64,000 nt of DNA from the NCBI GenBank assembly GCA_910574195.1, contig CAJTBF010000003.1:124001-188000 (forward strand), in the 5' to 3' direction. The notes under the pieces were generated by a model. The model was not told where the DNA came from. It saw only the letters and a program-made list of their open reading frames with translations, and made no database searches. Both the position numbers and the translations under genes were made by a program. Positions 8,282 to 17,540 of the stretch are shown here, piece after piece. The DNA is from Lachnospiraceae bacterium. Lineage in GTDB: Bacteria > Bacillota > Clostridia > Lachnospirales > Lachnospiraceae. Numbering within the stretch: position 1 is the stretch's first letter; each line of letters starts with the position of its first letter.

Positions 8282-10141
8282 TCACTTCTTCTGCTGTTCT
8301 TCCTCCGTCGTCTCTTTTGTATCCACGCCAAAGCGGTATCCTTTTTCCAGACTCTTTCGATTCTCCTCCGTATAAGGAACAAGCGGAACATGAATCGAAA
8401 CCGTCGTTCCCTCGTCCGGCTCACTCGCAATCCGCAGACCATATTCTTTCCCGAACAGAATCTGAATCCGGTTATTTACATTCACTAATCCCACACCGGA
8501 ACCATGTTTCGGAATCCGGTTACTGTCCGTCAGCAGAAAACGTACCTCCTCTTCCGACATCCCGATCCCGTTATCTGTTACGGAAAGGATGATCGTGCCT
8601 TCCTCCTGTCTTCCCGTCACCCGGATCTTCCCGCAGTCCTCCATTCCGTTGACACCGTAATTGATTGCATTTTCCAGAAGCGGCTGCAGCACCAGCTTTA
8701 CCATACAACAGGAACAGATCTCCGGTTCCACATCAAATTCTACGGAAAACAAATTTTTATATCGGACCTTCTGTATATTCATGTAGCTCTGTGCATGCTG
8801 CAGTTCCTCTTTCACTGTGATCACGGTACGCCCTTTGGCCAGACTGATCCTGAAAAGTTTCGCAAGCTGTGAAATCATAAAGACTGCTTCCTCGCTTCGC
8901 TCCCCCTCAATCATCCAGGTGATCGAATCCAATGCATTGTACAGAAAATGCGGATTGATCTGGCTTTGCAGCGCATCCAGCTCACTTTTTCTCCGCTCAT
9001 TCTGTTCCATCACAATTTTTCGCATCAACAGATCAATCTGCTCGTAAGAGCGCTGTATCGAATCCCCCAGATGCCGGATTTCCATCGAACCGCCAATATA
9101 AATCTCCGGCTGTTCCCCCGCCTCATATTCCATAACAGAAGCATTCAATTTCAAAATCGGCCGGGAAATCCGGACAGAAACAATCCGATTGACCACACCC
9201 AGCATCATTGCCATCAGAAGCATTAAAAGCACAATAAAATAGCGGATATTGAACATTCCATGCGTAAAAACAGAATAAGGAATCACGCCTACCAGTTTCC
9301 AGCCTGTATAACTGATTGTATTTACGATGACTTTTCGGCGTTCTCCTTCAAAGACCTCTTCATAAACCCCGTCTTTATACGCTGCTGCGTTTTTACTGTT
9401 TTCATCAAAAATCCCATGGCTGATCTGAATCTGCCGTGTGTGATAGATAATCTCTCCGTTGCTGTCGCACAGATAATAATACTGTCCGTTATTGGAGGCA
9501 TTGATCTGTTTCATCATTCGGGAAATGCTGGAGTAATCCATATCCACGAGAAGTACGCCAAACTGCGGTACCCCATGATCCGTAAGCTCCACCACGCGGC
9601 TTAAAGAAATCACCCAATAATAGCGGAACGCCTCGTCGTCAAACAGGTTTTGGATATGGGGAGTAGAAAAGTGCATATTTTCCATCTCACCTACCGCCTG
9701 CTCATACCAGTCCTGCCTGGTAACATTGGGATCCTCTTTCTGTGACGCAACCGGCTCGGCTGCCATCAGACTCCCATAATTGTTGTAAACGGCAATACTG
9801 CGCAGATTATCCCGGTTCGCCTCATATAACAGATTCATTCCCTGCTGAATCTCTTTATCCTGCCCGGAAAAATCATTTTCTTTGATCACATTATAGTAGA
9901 CCGCATCGGAAATCTGCCGCATTCCAACCAGATAATCCTCCAGATTTTCTCCGGTCTGCTCCATCAGTTTCTGCGTACTCTGTACAATCTCCTGCCGGGA
10001 AGCCGCTGAAAACCGGACATACATGCCGATTCCCAGAATCAACATAATCAGAAACGAAATCAGGGAAAATGCAAGCATAATCATAGACTGCATTCCCCTT
10101 GGCTTCAATCTCTCAAATTGTCTCCAATCCTTAATCCTCAC
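8282..10141 (-). CDS. YesM/LytS-type sensor histidine kinase
   Basis: Membrane sensor kinase of 619 residues. Two transmembrane helices (about 18-42 and 300-318) bracket an extracellular sensor region of about 255 residues of Cache type (DWYEQAV, PHIQNLFDD, FGVLLVDMDYSSIS). A HAMP-like linker (SVRISRPILKLN) follows. The histidine kinase domain is of the His_kinase/LytS class with the phospho-acceptor in QSQINPHFLYN (H398), then the N box (LQPLLENAINYG) and G boxes (DNGIGM; GSGVGLVNVNNR). The GTG at 10141 overlaps the end of the response regulator gene by 11 bases; there is no strong ribosome site, so translational coupling is likely and the exact start is uncertain. The partner is the AraC-type regulator immediately upstream, the usual arrangement for YesMN sugar-sensing systems. 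Confidence 0.92.
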   Translation of the reverse strand: MRIKDWRQFERLKPRGMQSMIMLAFSLISFLIMLILGIGMYVRFSAASRQEIVQSTQKLMEQTGENLEDYLVGMRQISDAVYYNVIKENDFSGQDKEIQQGMNLLYEANRDNLRSIAVYNNYGSLMAAEPVASQKEDPNVTRQDWYEQAVGEMENMHFSTPHIQNLFDDEAFRYYWVISLSRVVELTDHGVPQFGVLLVDMDYSSISRMMKQINASNNGQYYYLCDSNGEIIYHTRQIQISHGIFDENSKNAAAYKDGVYEEVFEGERRKVIVNTISYTGWKLVGVIPYSVFTHGMFNIRYFIVLLMLLMAMMLGVVNRIVSVRISRPILKLNASVMEYEAGEQPEIYIGGSMEIRHLGDSIQRSYEQIDLLMRKIVMEQNERRKSELDALQSQINPHFLYNALDSITWMIEGERSEEAVFMISQLAKLFRISLAKGRTVITVKEELQHAQSYMNIQKVRYKNLFSVEFDVEPEICSCCMVKLVLQPLLENAINYGVNGMEDCGKIRVTGRQEEGTIILSVTDNGIGMSEEEVRFLLTDSNRIPKHGSGVGLVNVNNRIQILFGKEYGLRIASEPDEGTTVSIHVPLVPYTEENRKSLEKGYRFGVDTKETTEEEQQKK

Positions 10142-11741
10142 GTTTTACATGCTCCGTTCTGTATCTGGAAGGAGATACGCCAAACCGTCTCTTAAACACA
10201 TAACTGAAATAATTCGGATCCGTATAACCAACCTGCTTTGCAATGATATAACTTTTTTCATTCGTTTCAATCAGCAGCCGTGAGGCCTGATCCATTCGAT
10301 AATCCGTCAGATACCCGATAAAGGAATTCCCCGTCTCCTTCTTAAAAATCGTAGAAAAGTAGGAATTGGAAACACCCAGAAAGCGGCATACCCCATCCAA
10401 AGACAAATCCTCATCCATATAATTGCTCTCTACATATTCTTTTGCCCGGGATATAAAAGACTTCATGGACCGGCTCTGGACATGAAGCAGTTCTTCCCGG
10501 AAAGAAAAACTGAGCTCAATGAGCCATTTGCGCAGCGCCCCCGGTTCCAGATCCGAAAGACGGTTATACTGCATTTTCATATTCCCCGCAAATGCTTCCG
10601 AGACAATCTCATGATTTACCGAAAAACGGTACAGCGCCGTCACCAGCTCCATCACATGAATATGATATTGTTGTAAAGACTTTTCTGAAAAAGAGATATG
10701 ATGCAGATAGTGATCTACCGCCCCCACAATCTCCGTCTCCGATCCCAGACAGATCTTTTTAAACAGCTCCGACAATTCCACGTCACTTTTCAGCTCCGAT
10801 TTTTCCCCCTCCTGCGGCACAATCTCTTTCATGTTGATGGCTTTGGAGGTGCCGTAAATCACCCGGTAGGACAGCGCCTCCCGCGCACTGCTGTATGAAT
10901 GCGCCAACTCCAGAATATTTTTGCAGACCACGCCGATTCCTACCGTAACCACGGCGCCGATCATATGACGCGCATATCTGCAGAATCGTTCGCACTCGTC
11001 CGTCAGTTCCGAAATCTCTTCTTCTCGTTTTAACTGTGCAATCAGAATTGTATTTCCCAGATATGGAAAACACCTGGCCTGCCATCGCCGTCCCAGATGT
11101 TCCTCCGCCTGTTTCTGCACAGACGTGGACAAAAGCAGGGGGTTCATATTTTCAGGCACCTGACTGGAAGACGTATGTATTACAAGACAGCAAAAACAGG
11201 GGCCGGAAAAAGAGATCCGGTAATCGGAAAGGTAGCCGGAAAGTTCTTTTTCCGAAATTCTTCCTTCCAACAATGTTGTATAAAAATTCCTCTGCAAAAG
11301 CGGCAGCGACTCCATATAATATTTTTCCAGAATCTCTACATTCCGCTTTTCACTGATTTCCTGATCCAGTTTTAATTTCAACTGTGTAAATACATTCACC
11401 AGTTCCATGGAATTCACCGGCTTCAGAATATATTCCTCCACTTCAAGATGAACCGCTTCTCTTGCATATTCAAATTCATCAAAACCGGTAAAAAACAGAA
11501 TCTTCGTCTCCGGGAATTCCGCTTTGATACGAGTAGACAATTCCAGCCCGTCCATATACGGCATTTTAATATCCGTCATCACAACGTCCGGCTGGTACTC
11601 TTCCACCAGTTCCAGCGCCTTTACTCCATTCCCGGCATGACCGATCACAGAAAAGCCTACTCCTTCCCAGTTGATTTTTTTCATAATAACCTGGATGACT
11701 TCTTCTTCGTCATCTACCAAAAGTACTGTATATGTATCCAT
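10131..11741 (-). CDS. YesN-type response regulator with AraC DNA-binding domain
   Basis: Cytoplasmic transcription regulator, 536 residues. The start at 11741 is supported by GGAG 5 bases upstream and by the immediate start of the receiver domain (TVLLVDDEE); upstream in-frame ATGs have no such site. The receiver domain has the acidic pair at the N-terminus, phospho-acceptor D57 in VVMTDIKMP, the conserved Thr in FFTGFDEFEYA, and Lys in YILKPV. A long middle region (about 130-420) is typical for YesN proteins. The last 100 residues are a double helix-turn-helix AraC domain (LSLDGVCRFLGVSNSYFSTIF; QVGYTDPNYFSYVFKRRFG). It likely activates the adjacent mglBAC operon, whose promoter has a good -10 but a poor -35, as expected for activator-dependent promoters. 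Confidence 0.93.
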   Translation of the reverse strand: MDTYTVLLVDDEEEVIQVIMKKINWEGVGFSVIGHAGNGVKALELVEEYQPDVVMTDIKMPYMDGLELSTRIKAEFPETKILFFTGFDEFEYAREAVHLEVEEYILKPVNSMELVNVFTQLKLKLDQEISEKRNVEILEKYYMESLPLLQRNFYTTLLEGRISEKELSGYLSDYRISFSGPCFCCLVIHTSSSQVPENMNPLLLSTSVQKQAEEHLGRRWQARCFPYLGNTILIAQLKREEEISELTDECERFCRYARHMIGAVVTVGIGVVCKNILELAHSYSSAREALSYRVIYGTSKAINMKEIVPQEGEKSELKSDVELSELFKKICLGSETEIVGAVDHYLHHISFSEKSLQQYHIHVMELVTALYRFSVNHEIVSEAFAGNMKMQYNRLSDLEPGALRKWLIELSFSFREELLHVQSRSMKSFISRAKEYVESNYMDEDLSLDGVCRFLGVSNSYFSTIFKKETGNSFIGYLTDYRMDQASRLLIETNEKSYIIAKQVGYTDPNYFSYVFKRRFGVSPSRYRTEHVKRED

Positions 11742-11910
11742 TTTTTCTCCGTATATCTCCGGCCTGCTCCCGATCCGGATACAGAGCCTGCACAGCAGCG
11801 ATAAGCGCATTACTGTTCTCACCCGCAGGCGTGCTTAAGTAACTGCCTTTTGCCCATTTAAAACTGCAGTACACTTATTGTCGGAATGGCATCACCGGAT
11901 TTTCGAATTT

Positions 11911-11939
11911 ATTATAACAAAATTATAATGAAATGAAAA
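11911..11939 (-). promoter_or_regulatory. Candidate promoter of the YesN/YesM operon
   Basis: On the minus strand TTTTCA (11934-11939), 17 bases, TATAAT (11911-11916). It overlaps the T-rich tail of the mglC terminator and lies about 170 bases upstream of the regulator start codon, leaving a leader with no recognised structure. Confidence 0.5.
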
Positions 11940-11943
11940 GGGA

Positions 11944-11987
11944 AATCCGGCCTGTTGAAGTTTGCCTTACGGCAAAGAGGCCGGATT
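11944..11987 (-). terminator. Terminator of the mglBAC operon
   Basis: AATCCGGCCT (11944-11953) pairs with AGGCCGGATT (11978-11987), with an inner TTGCC/GGCAA pairing. On the minus strand it is followed by TTTCCCTTTTCATTTC. It lies about 70 bases beyond the stop codon of mglC, separating it from the YesN/YesM operon. Confidence 0.8.
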
Positions 11988-12059
11988 CTTTTCCAACTGT
12001 TATGTGTTCTTACGGACTTTGCAGCAAGTACCCTCTCCTAAAGAGGCCGCACCCCTGTT

Positions 12060-13715
12060 CTACTTTTTCTGAATATATTTCAGACAGTCCAGCGTAACCG
12101 CTACAAGAATGATAATTCCTGAAAATACAAACTGCAGATTGGTGTCGATTCCAAGTATGGTCAAAGAATACGTTAATGCGGTGAAAATAAACACACCTAC
12201 CACCACACCGGAAATCTTTCCGATTCCTCCGGTAAAGGATACACCGCCTACCACACAGGCCGCGATGGCATCCATCTCCCATCCCTGTCCATACGCGGCA
12301 GAGCCGGAACCAACCATCCGCGCGCATTCCAACCAGGAACCGAATCCATACAGAATTCCTGCCAGGATAAAGGCGCCTACAGTTACGCGGAATACGGAGA
12401 TACCGGATACGGCCGCCGCCTCCGGATTCCCGCCGACCGCATACAGATTCTTGCCGAACGTCGTCTTATTCCAGATAAACCATACAATCACAATGGCTGC
12501 CAGCGCCCAGAGAATAATGGTGGGGAAACCATTGATCTTCGGAATGATCAGACTCGGAATCGCCGGTTCAATGGCTCCAAAAGACACGCCCTTGGTAGCA
12601 TATGTAACCAGACCGAAAATCACCAGCATATTTGCCATGGTCGAAATAAACGGATGCATTTTAAATTTTGCCGTAAAGAAACCTGCGATCGTCGTAAAAA
12701 ATGTACAGAGAATCACGCACACCAGCAGCGCCAGAATCATCCGCACACCGACAGGCATTCCTGTAAAATCAAAGACATGCCCGAAAACCGACCCTGTATT
12801 AATCCCCTGATGCATGATAATCGTGGCCGTCGTCATTCCCATCCCGACCATTCGTCCAATGGAAAGGTCCGTACCGGTAAGGAGAATCAGACCTGCCACA
12901 CCAAGTGCAAGGAACATTCTCGGGGATGCCTGCTGCAGAATATTTAATACATTATTATACGTCAGAAGCGGTGCATTTTTCACAATGGGGGTAATGATAC
13001 ACAACATAATAAAAATCAGAATGATTGCAATATACAGACCGTTCTGCAGAAGAAATGTTCTGCGGTTAAACGTATATTTATAATTTTCCCACTTCTGTGC
13101 CCGGGATTCCATAAACGTAAACTTTGACATCCGAAGCAGGTCGATCAGATGATATTTGTATGTATATGCCGCATGTCTCCGGTCCTTGATCTGCTGAAGT
13201 TCCTTTTCCAGTTCCATCTTTGCCTCAAACAGACGGTTCTTATATACATATTTTTCTTCTTTTATTTCCTTTGGATCCGAAAGTCCCGCCATCATTTCCT
13301 GGTGTTCCCTCCCGAGTTCCTCCAGCCTTTTCCGATGATTTTCCTTCGCAGCCGCTCTTTCCTGTTCGCAGCTTTCTTTCACCGGCTGATAGTAGTCCTG
13401 CTCAAAATGTGTTCTGAGATATGCTTCCGCATCCGCAATCAGCCTGGAAACTTCTCCCTTATTTTTTTCTTCCACCGCCTGCGCTTTTTCCAGTTCTGTC
13501 CGCGCCCTGGCCGTCTTCGTCTCCCGCTCTTCTCTGGTCAGCGCACGGTCTCTTTTCATCCCGTCGATCTGATTCTGAAGAGAGAGAACCCTGTCCGTCC
13601 CGTCTGCTCTGAGACCGTCAATTTTCGCCTGAATTTTTCCCACATAATCTTCAATCGGCTGACGAAGCTGCATTTCTTCCTCCGCCGTAAGAATCTTATT
13701 GTTTCCGTTCGCCAT
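12060..13715 (-). CDS. mglC: Galactose ABC transporter permease MglC with long coiled-coil N-terminus
   Basis: Membrane permease of the BPD-transport-2 family (ribose/galactose importers), 551 residues. The ATG at 13715 is preferred because GAGGGAG lies 9 bases before it and directly abuts the earlier ATG at 13724. From about residue 230 on it is a standard MglC: multiple helices with the family blocks LILLTGTDLSIGRMVG, TAKFKMHPFISTMAN, NKTTFGKNLYAVGGNPEAA, and VVGGVSFTGGIGKI. The N-terminal 230 residues are absent from ordinary MglC (about 335 residues) and are highly charged and helical, with heptad-like stretches (ERETKTARARTELEKAQAVEEKNKG in part), and no signal sequence, so they should be cytoplasmic. 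Cotranscribed after mglA with an 18-base gap. The extension's role is unknown. Confidence 0.9.
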   Translation of the reverse strand: MANGNNKILTAEEEMQLRQPIEDYVGKIQAKIDGLRADGTDRVLSLQNQIDGMKRDRALTREERETKTARARTELEKAQAVEEKNKGEVSRLIADAEAYLRTHFEQDYYQPVKESCEQERAAAKENHRKRLEELGREHQEMMAGLSDPKEIKEEKYVYKNRLFEAKMELEKELQQIKDRRHAAYTYKYHLIDLLRMSKFTFMESRAQKWENYKYTFNRRTFLLQNGLYIAIILIFIMLCIITPIVKNAPLLTYNNVLNILQQASPRMFLALGVAGLILLTGTDLSIGRMVGMGMTTATIIMHQGINTGSVFGHVFDFTGMPVGVRMILALLVCVILCTFFTTIAGFFTAKFKMHPFISTMANMLVIFGLVTYATKGVSFGAIEPAIPSLIIPKINGFPTIILWALAAIVIVWFIWNKTTFGKNLYAVGGNPEAAAVSGISVFRVTVGAFILAGILYGFGSWLECARMVGSGSAAYGQGWEMDAIAACVVGGVSFTGGIGKISGVVVGVFIFTALTYSLTILGIDTNLQFVFSGIIILVAVTLDCLKYIQKK

Positions 13716-13733
13716 ATCGTTCATCTCCCTCTT

Positions 13734-15242
13734 TTATAGATATTTTGCACTGAGTCTCAGCAGTTCTTCCTGATTGGTTTCCTTTGTATTCACAATTCCG
13801 GAAAGGCGCCCGTTCGACATCACGCCGATTCGATTGGTAATTCCCAAAATCTCCGGCATCTCGGAAGAAACAACAATCACGGTCTTTCCCTGCTTTGCCA
13901 TATTAATGATCAATTCATAAATTTCATATTTGGCGCCAACGTCGATTCCTCTCGTCGGTTCATCCATCATAAAGATCTGCGGACCACGCTCCAGCCATTT
14001 GCCGAAAATTACTTTCTGCTGGTTTCCTCCGGAAAGACTGGAAATCATATCCTCCGGCCCCATACATTTCGTATGCATGACTTTAATTTCTTTTGCGGTC
14101 GCCTTGACCATTTTGGAATCGGAAAGTGCAGCTCCCGCCTTATACTGTTCCAAATTGGCAATGGTCGTATTAAAGATCAGGTCTCCTTTCAGGAAAAGGC
14201 CGTTGGCTTTCCGTTCCTCCGTAATCATTGCAAAGCCATGATCCATCGCCTCTTTCGCACTGTTAAAATTCATCAGCCGCCCGTTACAGTATACATGTCC
14301 GGCCGCTCTGGTCCGTACACCAAAAATCGTTTCCAGCAATTCCGTACGTCCCGCTCCGACCAGACCGTACAGCCCGAAAATTTCTCCTTGTTTCACCTCA
14401 AAGGAAATATCCTGCAGATGAGGTTCAAACTTGGTAGACAAATGCTGCACCGACAAAATGACATTCCCCGGAATGTTGTCAATCGGCGGAAATCTGTTTT
14501 CCAGAGAACGGCCAACCATGGCCGCAATCAGTTCGTTCATGTTCGTGTCTCCGGCACGTTTTGTCATAACCAGATTCCCGTCCCGAAGTACCGAGATCTC
14601 GTCACAAATTTCAAAAATTTCATCCATTTTATGGGAAATATAGATCAGAGCAATACCCTGTTCCTTCAGCATCCGCATCATCCGGAACAATTTTTCCACT
14701 TCCTGCACGGTCAGAGAGGAAGTGGGCTCGTCCAGAACGATCACCTCGGAATTATAGGAAATCGCCTTGGCGATCTCACACATCTGTCTCTGCGATACAG
14801 ACATATGACGCATAGACTGCGTCAGGTTCACCGTCATACCAAGCTTCCGAAAAAGTTCCGAAGCTTCCTTTTTCATTCTGCCTTCATCCACCACTCCCAT
14901 AGAGTTGCGCGGATAACGTCCAAGGAATAAATTATCGATTACATTTCTGTCCAGACACTGATTCAATTCCTGATGCACCATTGCAATCCCGTTCTCAAGA
15001 GCATCCTTTGGTCCGGAAAAACTCACTTCCCTGCCTCCAAGGAAGATATTTCCTTCGTCTTTCTGATACGTACCGAACAGGCATTTCATCATTGTAGATT
15101 TTCCGGCGCCGTTTTCGCCCATTAATCCCATCACCGTTCCCCGCTTCACATCCAGATTGATGTGATCCAGCACCCGGTTGCGGCCAAAAGATTTGCTCAT
15201 GCCTCGTATTGATAAGACGATATCTTCTTTCTTATCTGCCAT
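13734..15242 (-). CDS. mglA: Galactose/methyl-galactoside import ATP-binding protein MglA
   Basis: Cytoplasmic ATPase of the sugar ABC importer, 502 residues, with two tandem nucleotide-binding domains as in all MglA/RbsA proteins. The first domain has Walker A GENGAGKST (42-50), signature MSVSQRQM and Walker B VIVLDEPTSSL. The second has the degenerate P-loop GLVGAGRTE, signature LSGGNQQKV and FMMDEPTRGID. The ATG at 15242 has AGGAG 8 bases upstream and begins just before the first ATPase domain; the open frame extends 56 codons further upstream but that extension has no family similarity. The 265 bases between mglB and mglA contain a stable hairpin at 15465-15502. Confidence 0.95.
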   Translation of the reverse strand: MADKKEDIVLSIRGMSKSFGRNRVLDHINLDVKRGTVMGLMGENGAGKSTMMKCLFGTYQKDEGNIFLGGREVSFSGPKDALENGIAMVHQELNQCLDRNVIDNLFLGRYPRNSMGVVDEGRMKKEASELFRKLGMTVNLTQSMRHMSVSQRQMCEIAKAISYNSEVIVLDEPTSSLTVQEVEKLFRMMRMLKEQGIALIYISHKMDEIFEICDEISVLRDGNLVMTKRAGDTNMNELIAAMVGRSLENRFPPIDNIPGNVILSVQHLSTKFEPHLQDISFEVKQGEIFGLYGLVGAGRTELLETIFGVRTRAAGHVYCNGRLMNFNSAKEAMDHGFAMITEERKANGLFLKGDLIFNTTIANLEQYKAGAALSDSKMVKATAKEIKVMHTKCMGPEDMISSLSGGNQQKVIFGKWLERGPQIFMMDEPTRGIDVGAKYEIYELIINMAKQGKTVIVVSSEMPEILGITNRIGVMSNGRLSGIVNTKETNQEELLRLSAKYL

Positions 15243-15464
15243 TCTCTTTACTCCTGTATCTGTCATAATAAGAGAACCCCTGCCCATATCGGATAACCTG
15301 CGCCCTGTTTCTCTCCGGTTCCGTAACGGCGAAAGCTCCCTGTTCCCTCTGCCTTCAAAAAAGAAGGGCCGCCGCAAATGGCAGACCTTCTGCAATCCCT
15401 GTGGTATCATGCCACATATTGCAGGAATCTGTTCTTTCGCAGCAGCCCCTCCCCGTTTCCCTGA

Positions 15465-15502
15465 AACTTCCTGTTCCCGGCCACACCGGCAAACAGGAAC
15501 TT
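15465..15502 (-). other. Intercistronic hairpin between mglB and mglA
   Basis: Imperfect inverted repeat AACTTCCTGTTCCCGG / CCGGCAAACAGGAACTT just after the mglB stop codon, without a T-run. Such structures often stabilise the mRNA of the abundant binding protein or cause partial termination so that mglB is made in excess of mglA and mglC. That role is inferred. Confidence 0.5.
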
Positions 15503-15507
15503 CCTGA

Positions 15508-16812
15508 TTACTGATTCAACAATGCGGTATAAGAAGCTGCATTGTCTGTCTTCACCATATTGATTGCGAATGCATCATACTGTCCCGGGTTTCCAAGACG
15601 GTTTGTGATATTGGATTCTGTCTGTCCGTCTCCTCCGATGTACTCAATATCAAGATTCAAAAGATCATCGTAGTTCTGCAGAAGCGGCTGGTATGTAGAA
15701 CTCAGGAAATTATCCGATGCATTGTAGATATCCAGCCATACTTTCTTCGTTGCATGGGAACTCTCATCCAACTGTGCGGATACCGGTTCGTATACCTTCG
15801 TAGAATCTGTAAACTCTTCGTAATTCTCCGCAGTTACTGCAACATTCAATGCATAGTAAGAACGCTCGTCCGCCTTGTATACATAAACATCTTCACTCAG
15901 TACATTGCCTGCCTCGTCTGCCGTGCCGATTCCGGTATCCACATCCACACCGTCCAGGGCATTCCGCAGAACACGAAGTGTCAGATATGCCTGTACATCC
16001 GCATGCTGGCTGATCGTTCCACCGTATCCGTCCGCAATGGCAGCCACTGCGTCGTTATTCGCATCATAACCGAATGTGGGGACGTCGTTGTCTTTGGACC
16101 ATGCGTTGAACATGGACATGCCCATTCCGTCATTGTTGGAAACCACAACGTCGATCTCTTCTCCGAAGGAAGAAGACCAGGTACCAATGGCATTTCCCGC
16201 TGTCGCCGCATCCCATGTAGCCCCTACGGAATTCTTCATTTCCTGTGACGCAAGTTCCCGTACCACATACTTCTTTCCGCCTGCTTCAATGCTGCCGTCC
16301 TGTACGGCAGAAGCGGAGCCATCCGTATTGGTTCCTACCGGCTCACTGTTGATATCGCCGTCCTTTTCCACTCCTGTACCAAGCGCTTTCCGGATTCCTC
16401 TTGTACGTGCGATGGAGTCATTGTGTCCGATATCGCCGATTGCCAGGACATAACCGATGACGCCGTCGCCGTTACGGTCAATTTTTTCAATATTTGCCTC
16501 CAGGTAATCCTTTACCATGGTTCCCTGGAGTTCCGCGCCCTGATTTGCATCAAATCCAACGTAATACGTGTCGTCATTGAAACTCAGCGCCGACATGTCC
16601 AGCTCTCCGGTGGAACTGTTGGACGGCTGACGATTGAACCATACCAGCGGCTTATCCTTATTCGCCAGATCCGAAGAAGCGCCTGCGCTTTCTTCCTGCT
16701 TCGCGTCCCCCGCCGTATCTGCATCGCCGGCAGAATCCCCTCCTGATCCACATGCAGCGAGCGAAAAGCCCAACAATGCCGCCATCGTCAAAGAAACAAA
16801 TTTTTTGTTCAT
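15508..16812 (-). CDS. mglB: Galactose/glucose-binding lipoprotein MglB, apparently circularly permuted
   Basis: Substrate-binding lipoprotein of the mgl transporter, 434 residues, lipobox LAAC with lipid-modified C21 followed by a Gly/Asp/Ala-rich linker. Family elements are all present but in rotated order. After the linker it starts with PLVWFNRQPS (about 55-64), YYVGFDANQGAELQG, the calcium-loop-like DRNGDGVIGY, IGHNDSIARTRG, and VVVSNNDGMGMSMF. The segment that opens a canonical MglB, (LDIYNASDNFLSS ... YDAFAINMV), is instead at the C-terminus, residues about 356-434. A spacer (VTAENYEEFTDS) joins the old C-terminus to it. The lipoprotein gene at 6173-7216 keeps the normal order. GGGAGAAATGG precedes the start. 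First gene of mglBAC. Confidence 0.9.
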   Translation of the reverse strand: MNKKFVSLTMAALLGFSLAACGSGGDSAGDADTAGDAKQEESAGASSDLANKDKPLVWFNRQPSNSSTGELDMSALSFNDDTYYVGFDANQGAELQGTMVKDYLEANIEKIDRNGDGVIGYVLAIGDIGHNDSIARTRGIRKALGTGVEKDGDINSEPVGTNTDGSASAVQDGSIEAGGKKYVVRELASQEMKNSVGATWDAATAGNAIGTWSSSFGEEIDVVVSNNDGMGMSMFNAWSKDNDVPTFGYDANNDAVAAIADGYGGTISQHADVQAYLTLRVLRNALDGVDVDTGIGTADEAGNVLSEDVYVYKADERSYYALNVAVTAENYEEFTDSTKVYEPVSAQLDESSHATKKVWLDIYNASDNFLSSTYQPLLQNYDDLLNLDIEYIGGDGQTESNITNRLGNPGQYDAFAINMVKTDNAASYTALLNQ

Positions 16813-16868
16813 ATTCCATTTCTCCCTTCCTTATCACACCTTTTGGTGCGTACTTTATTGATATTGAT

Positions 16869-16874
16869 AGTATA
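16869..16874 (-). promoter_or_regulatory. Candidate -10 of the mglBAC promoter
   Basis: TATACT on the minus strand, about 57 bases upstream of mglB. At 16-18 bases spacing only poor -35 matches (TGTTTT, GTTTTC) exist, in A/T-rich DNA. A weak -35 would fit dependence on an AraC-type activator such as the YesN-like regulator. Confidence 0.45.
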
Positions 16875-17053
16875 GCGAATTAAAAAATGGGAAAACATAG
16901 AATATTTTTTACTTTTTATTGAAATTTTTAAGATTTTGTTTGTGAGATTTGACAATTTCCCGGGATAGAATAACCGGAATTTAGAAGAAACTTACGAAAA
17001 GTTAATCATAAATCGTGACCTCTAAGATTCAAATTCATTTTTATTAAATAATA

Positions 17054-17074
17054 GGGAGACGAAATTCGTCTCCC
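17054..17074 (-). terminator. Hairpin after the decayed gene fragment
   Basis: GGGAGACGAA and TTCGTCTCCC form a near-perfect palindromic hairpin, followed on the minus strand by TATTATTTAATAAAAAT. It probably is the surviving terminator of the fragment at 17169-17444. The rest of 16875-17168 is A/T-rich and I see no gene in it. Confidence 0.55.
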
Positions 17075-17168
17075 CAAAATTGTAGTATTTGTAAAATCAA
17101 GTTATAAATTATTAAATAGCATTATTTGTAAATTTTTATTTTTAAATTCTTAAGTTATAATAGTATAA

Positions 17169-17444
17169 TTATTCAATTTTGTCAATAGCATTTTGAATTG
17201 AATCATTTTCATTAATGGAATCTATTTCATCCATTATTTTTGCCCATTCTTCATCTGGTTTTACAATCAATCTTGAATTCATGTATGCCCATTCAACAGG
17301 TAAAACTGTTACTCCTTCATAATAATCTTTTGCATTACTTTCTATCTTATTTAAAACCAGTGCCAGTCGAACAGGCGCTCCCGGAAAATATAATGGTGCT
17401 AGAAGTTGTATTTTACTCTCACCAGTTTCTGTGTTACGATAATT
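17169..17444 (-). pseudogene. Remnant C-terminus of an unidentified gene, possibly DUF3825-like
   Basis: A 91-codon open stretch with no start codon, preceded by an in-frame TAA. The translated residues include SKIQLLAPLYFPGAPVRLAL, a TVLPVEWAYMNSRLIVKPDEEW block and an acidic tail ending IDKIE. The pattern (IQLL-PLY, then 'aY-N-RL--KPD-eW') resembles the C-terminal end of DUF3825-type proteins as I remember them, but I cannot verify that. The sequence upstream shows stops in all frames, so the 5' part is lost or shifted. Base composition is lower in G+C than the flanking mgl genes. It lies between mglB and the STAND-like gene, a sign of past insertion and loss. Confidence 0.55.
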
Positions 17445-17540
17445 TTAAATCAATATCAATTAGCCAAATTCGGCACTACAGACAAAAGATAGTTTAGCTA
17501 AATATAAGCAAGACAGCGCGCTAAAGACAGTCCTGTACTA

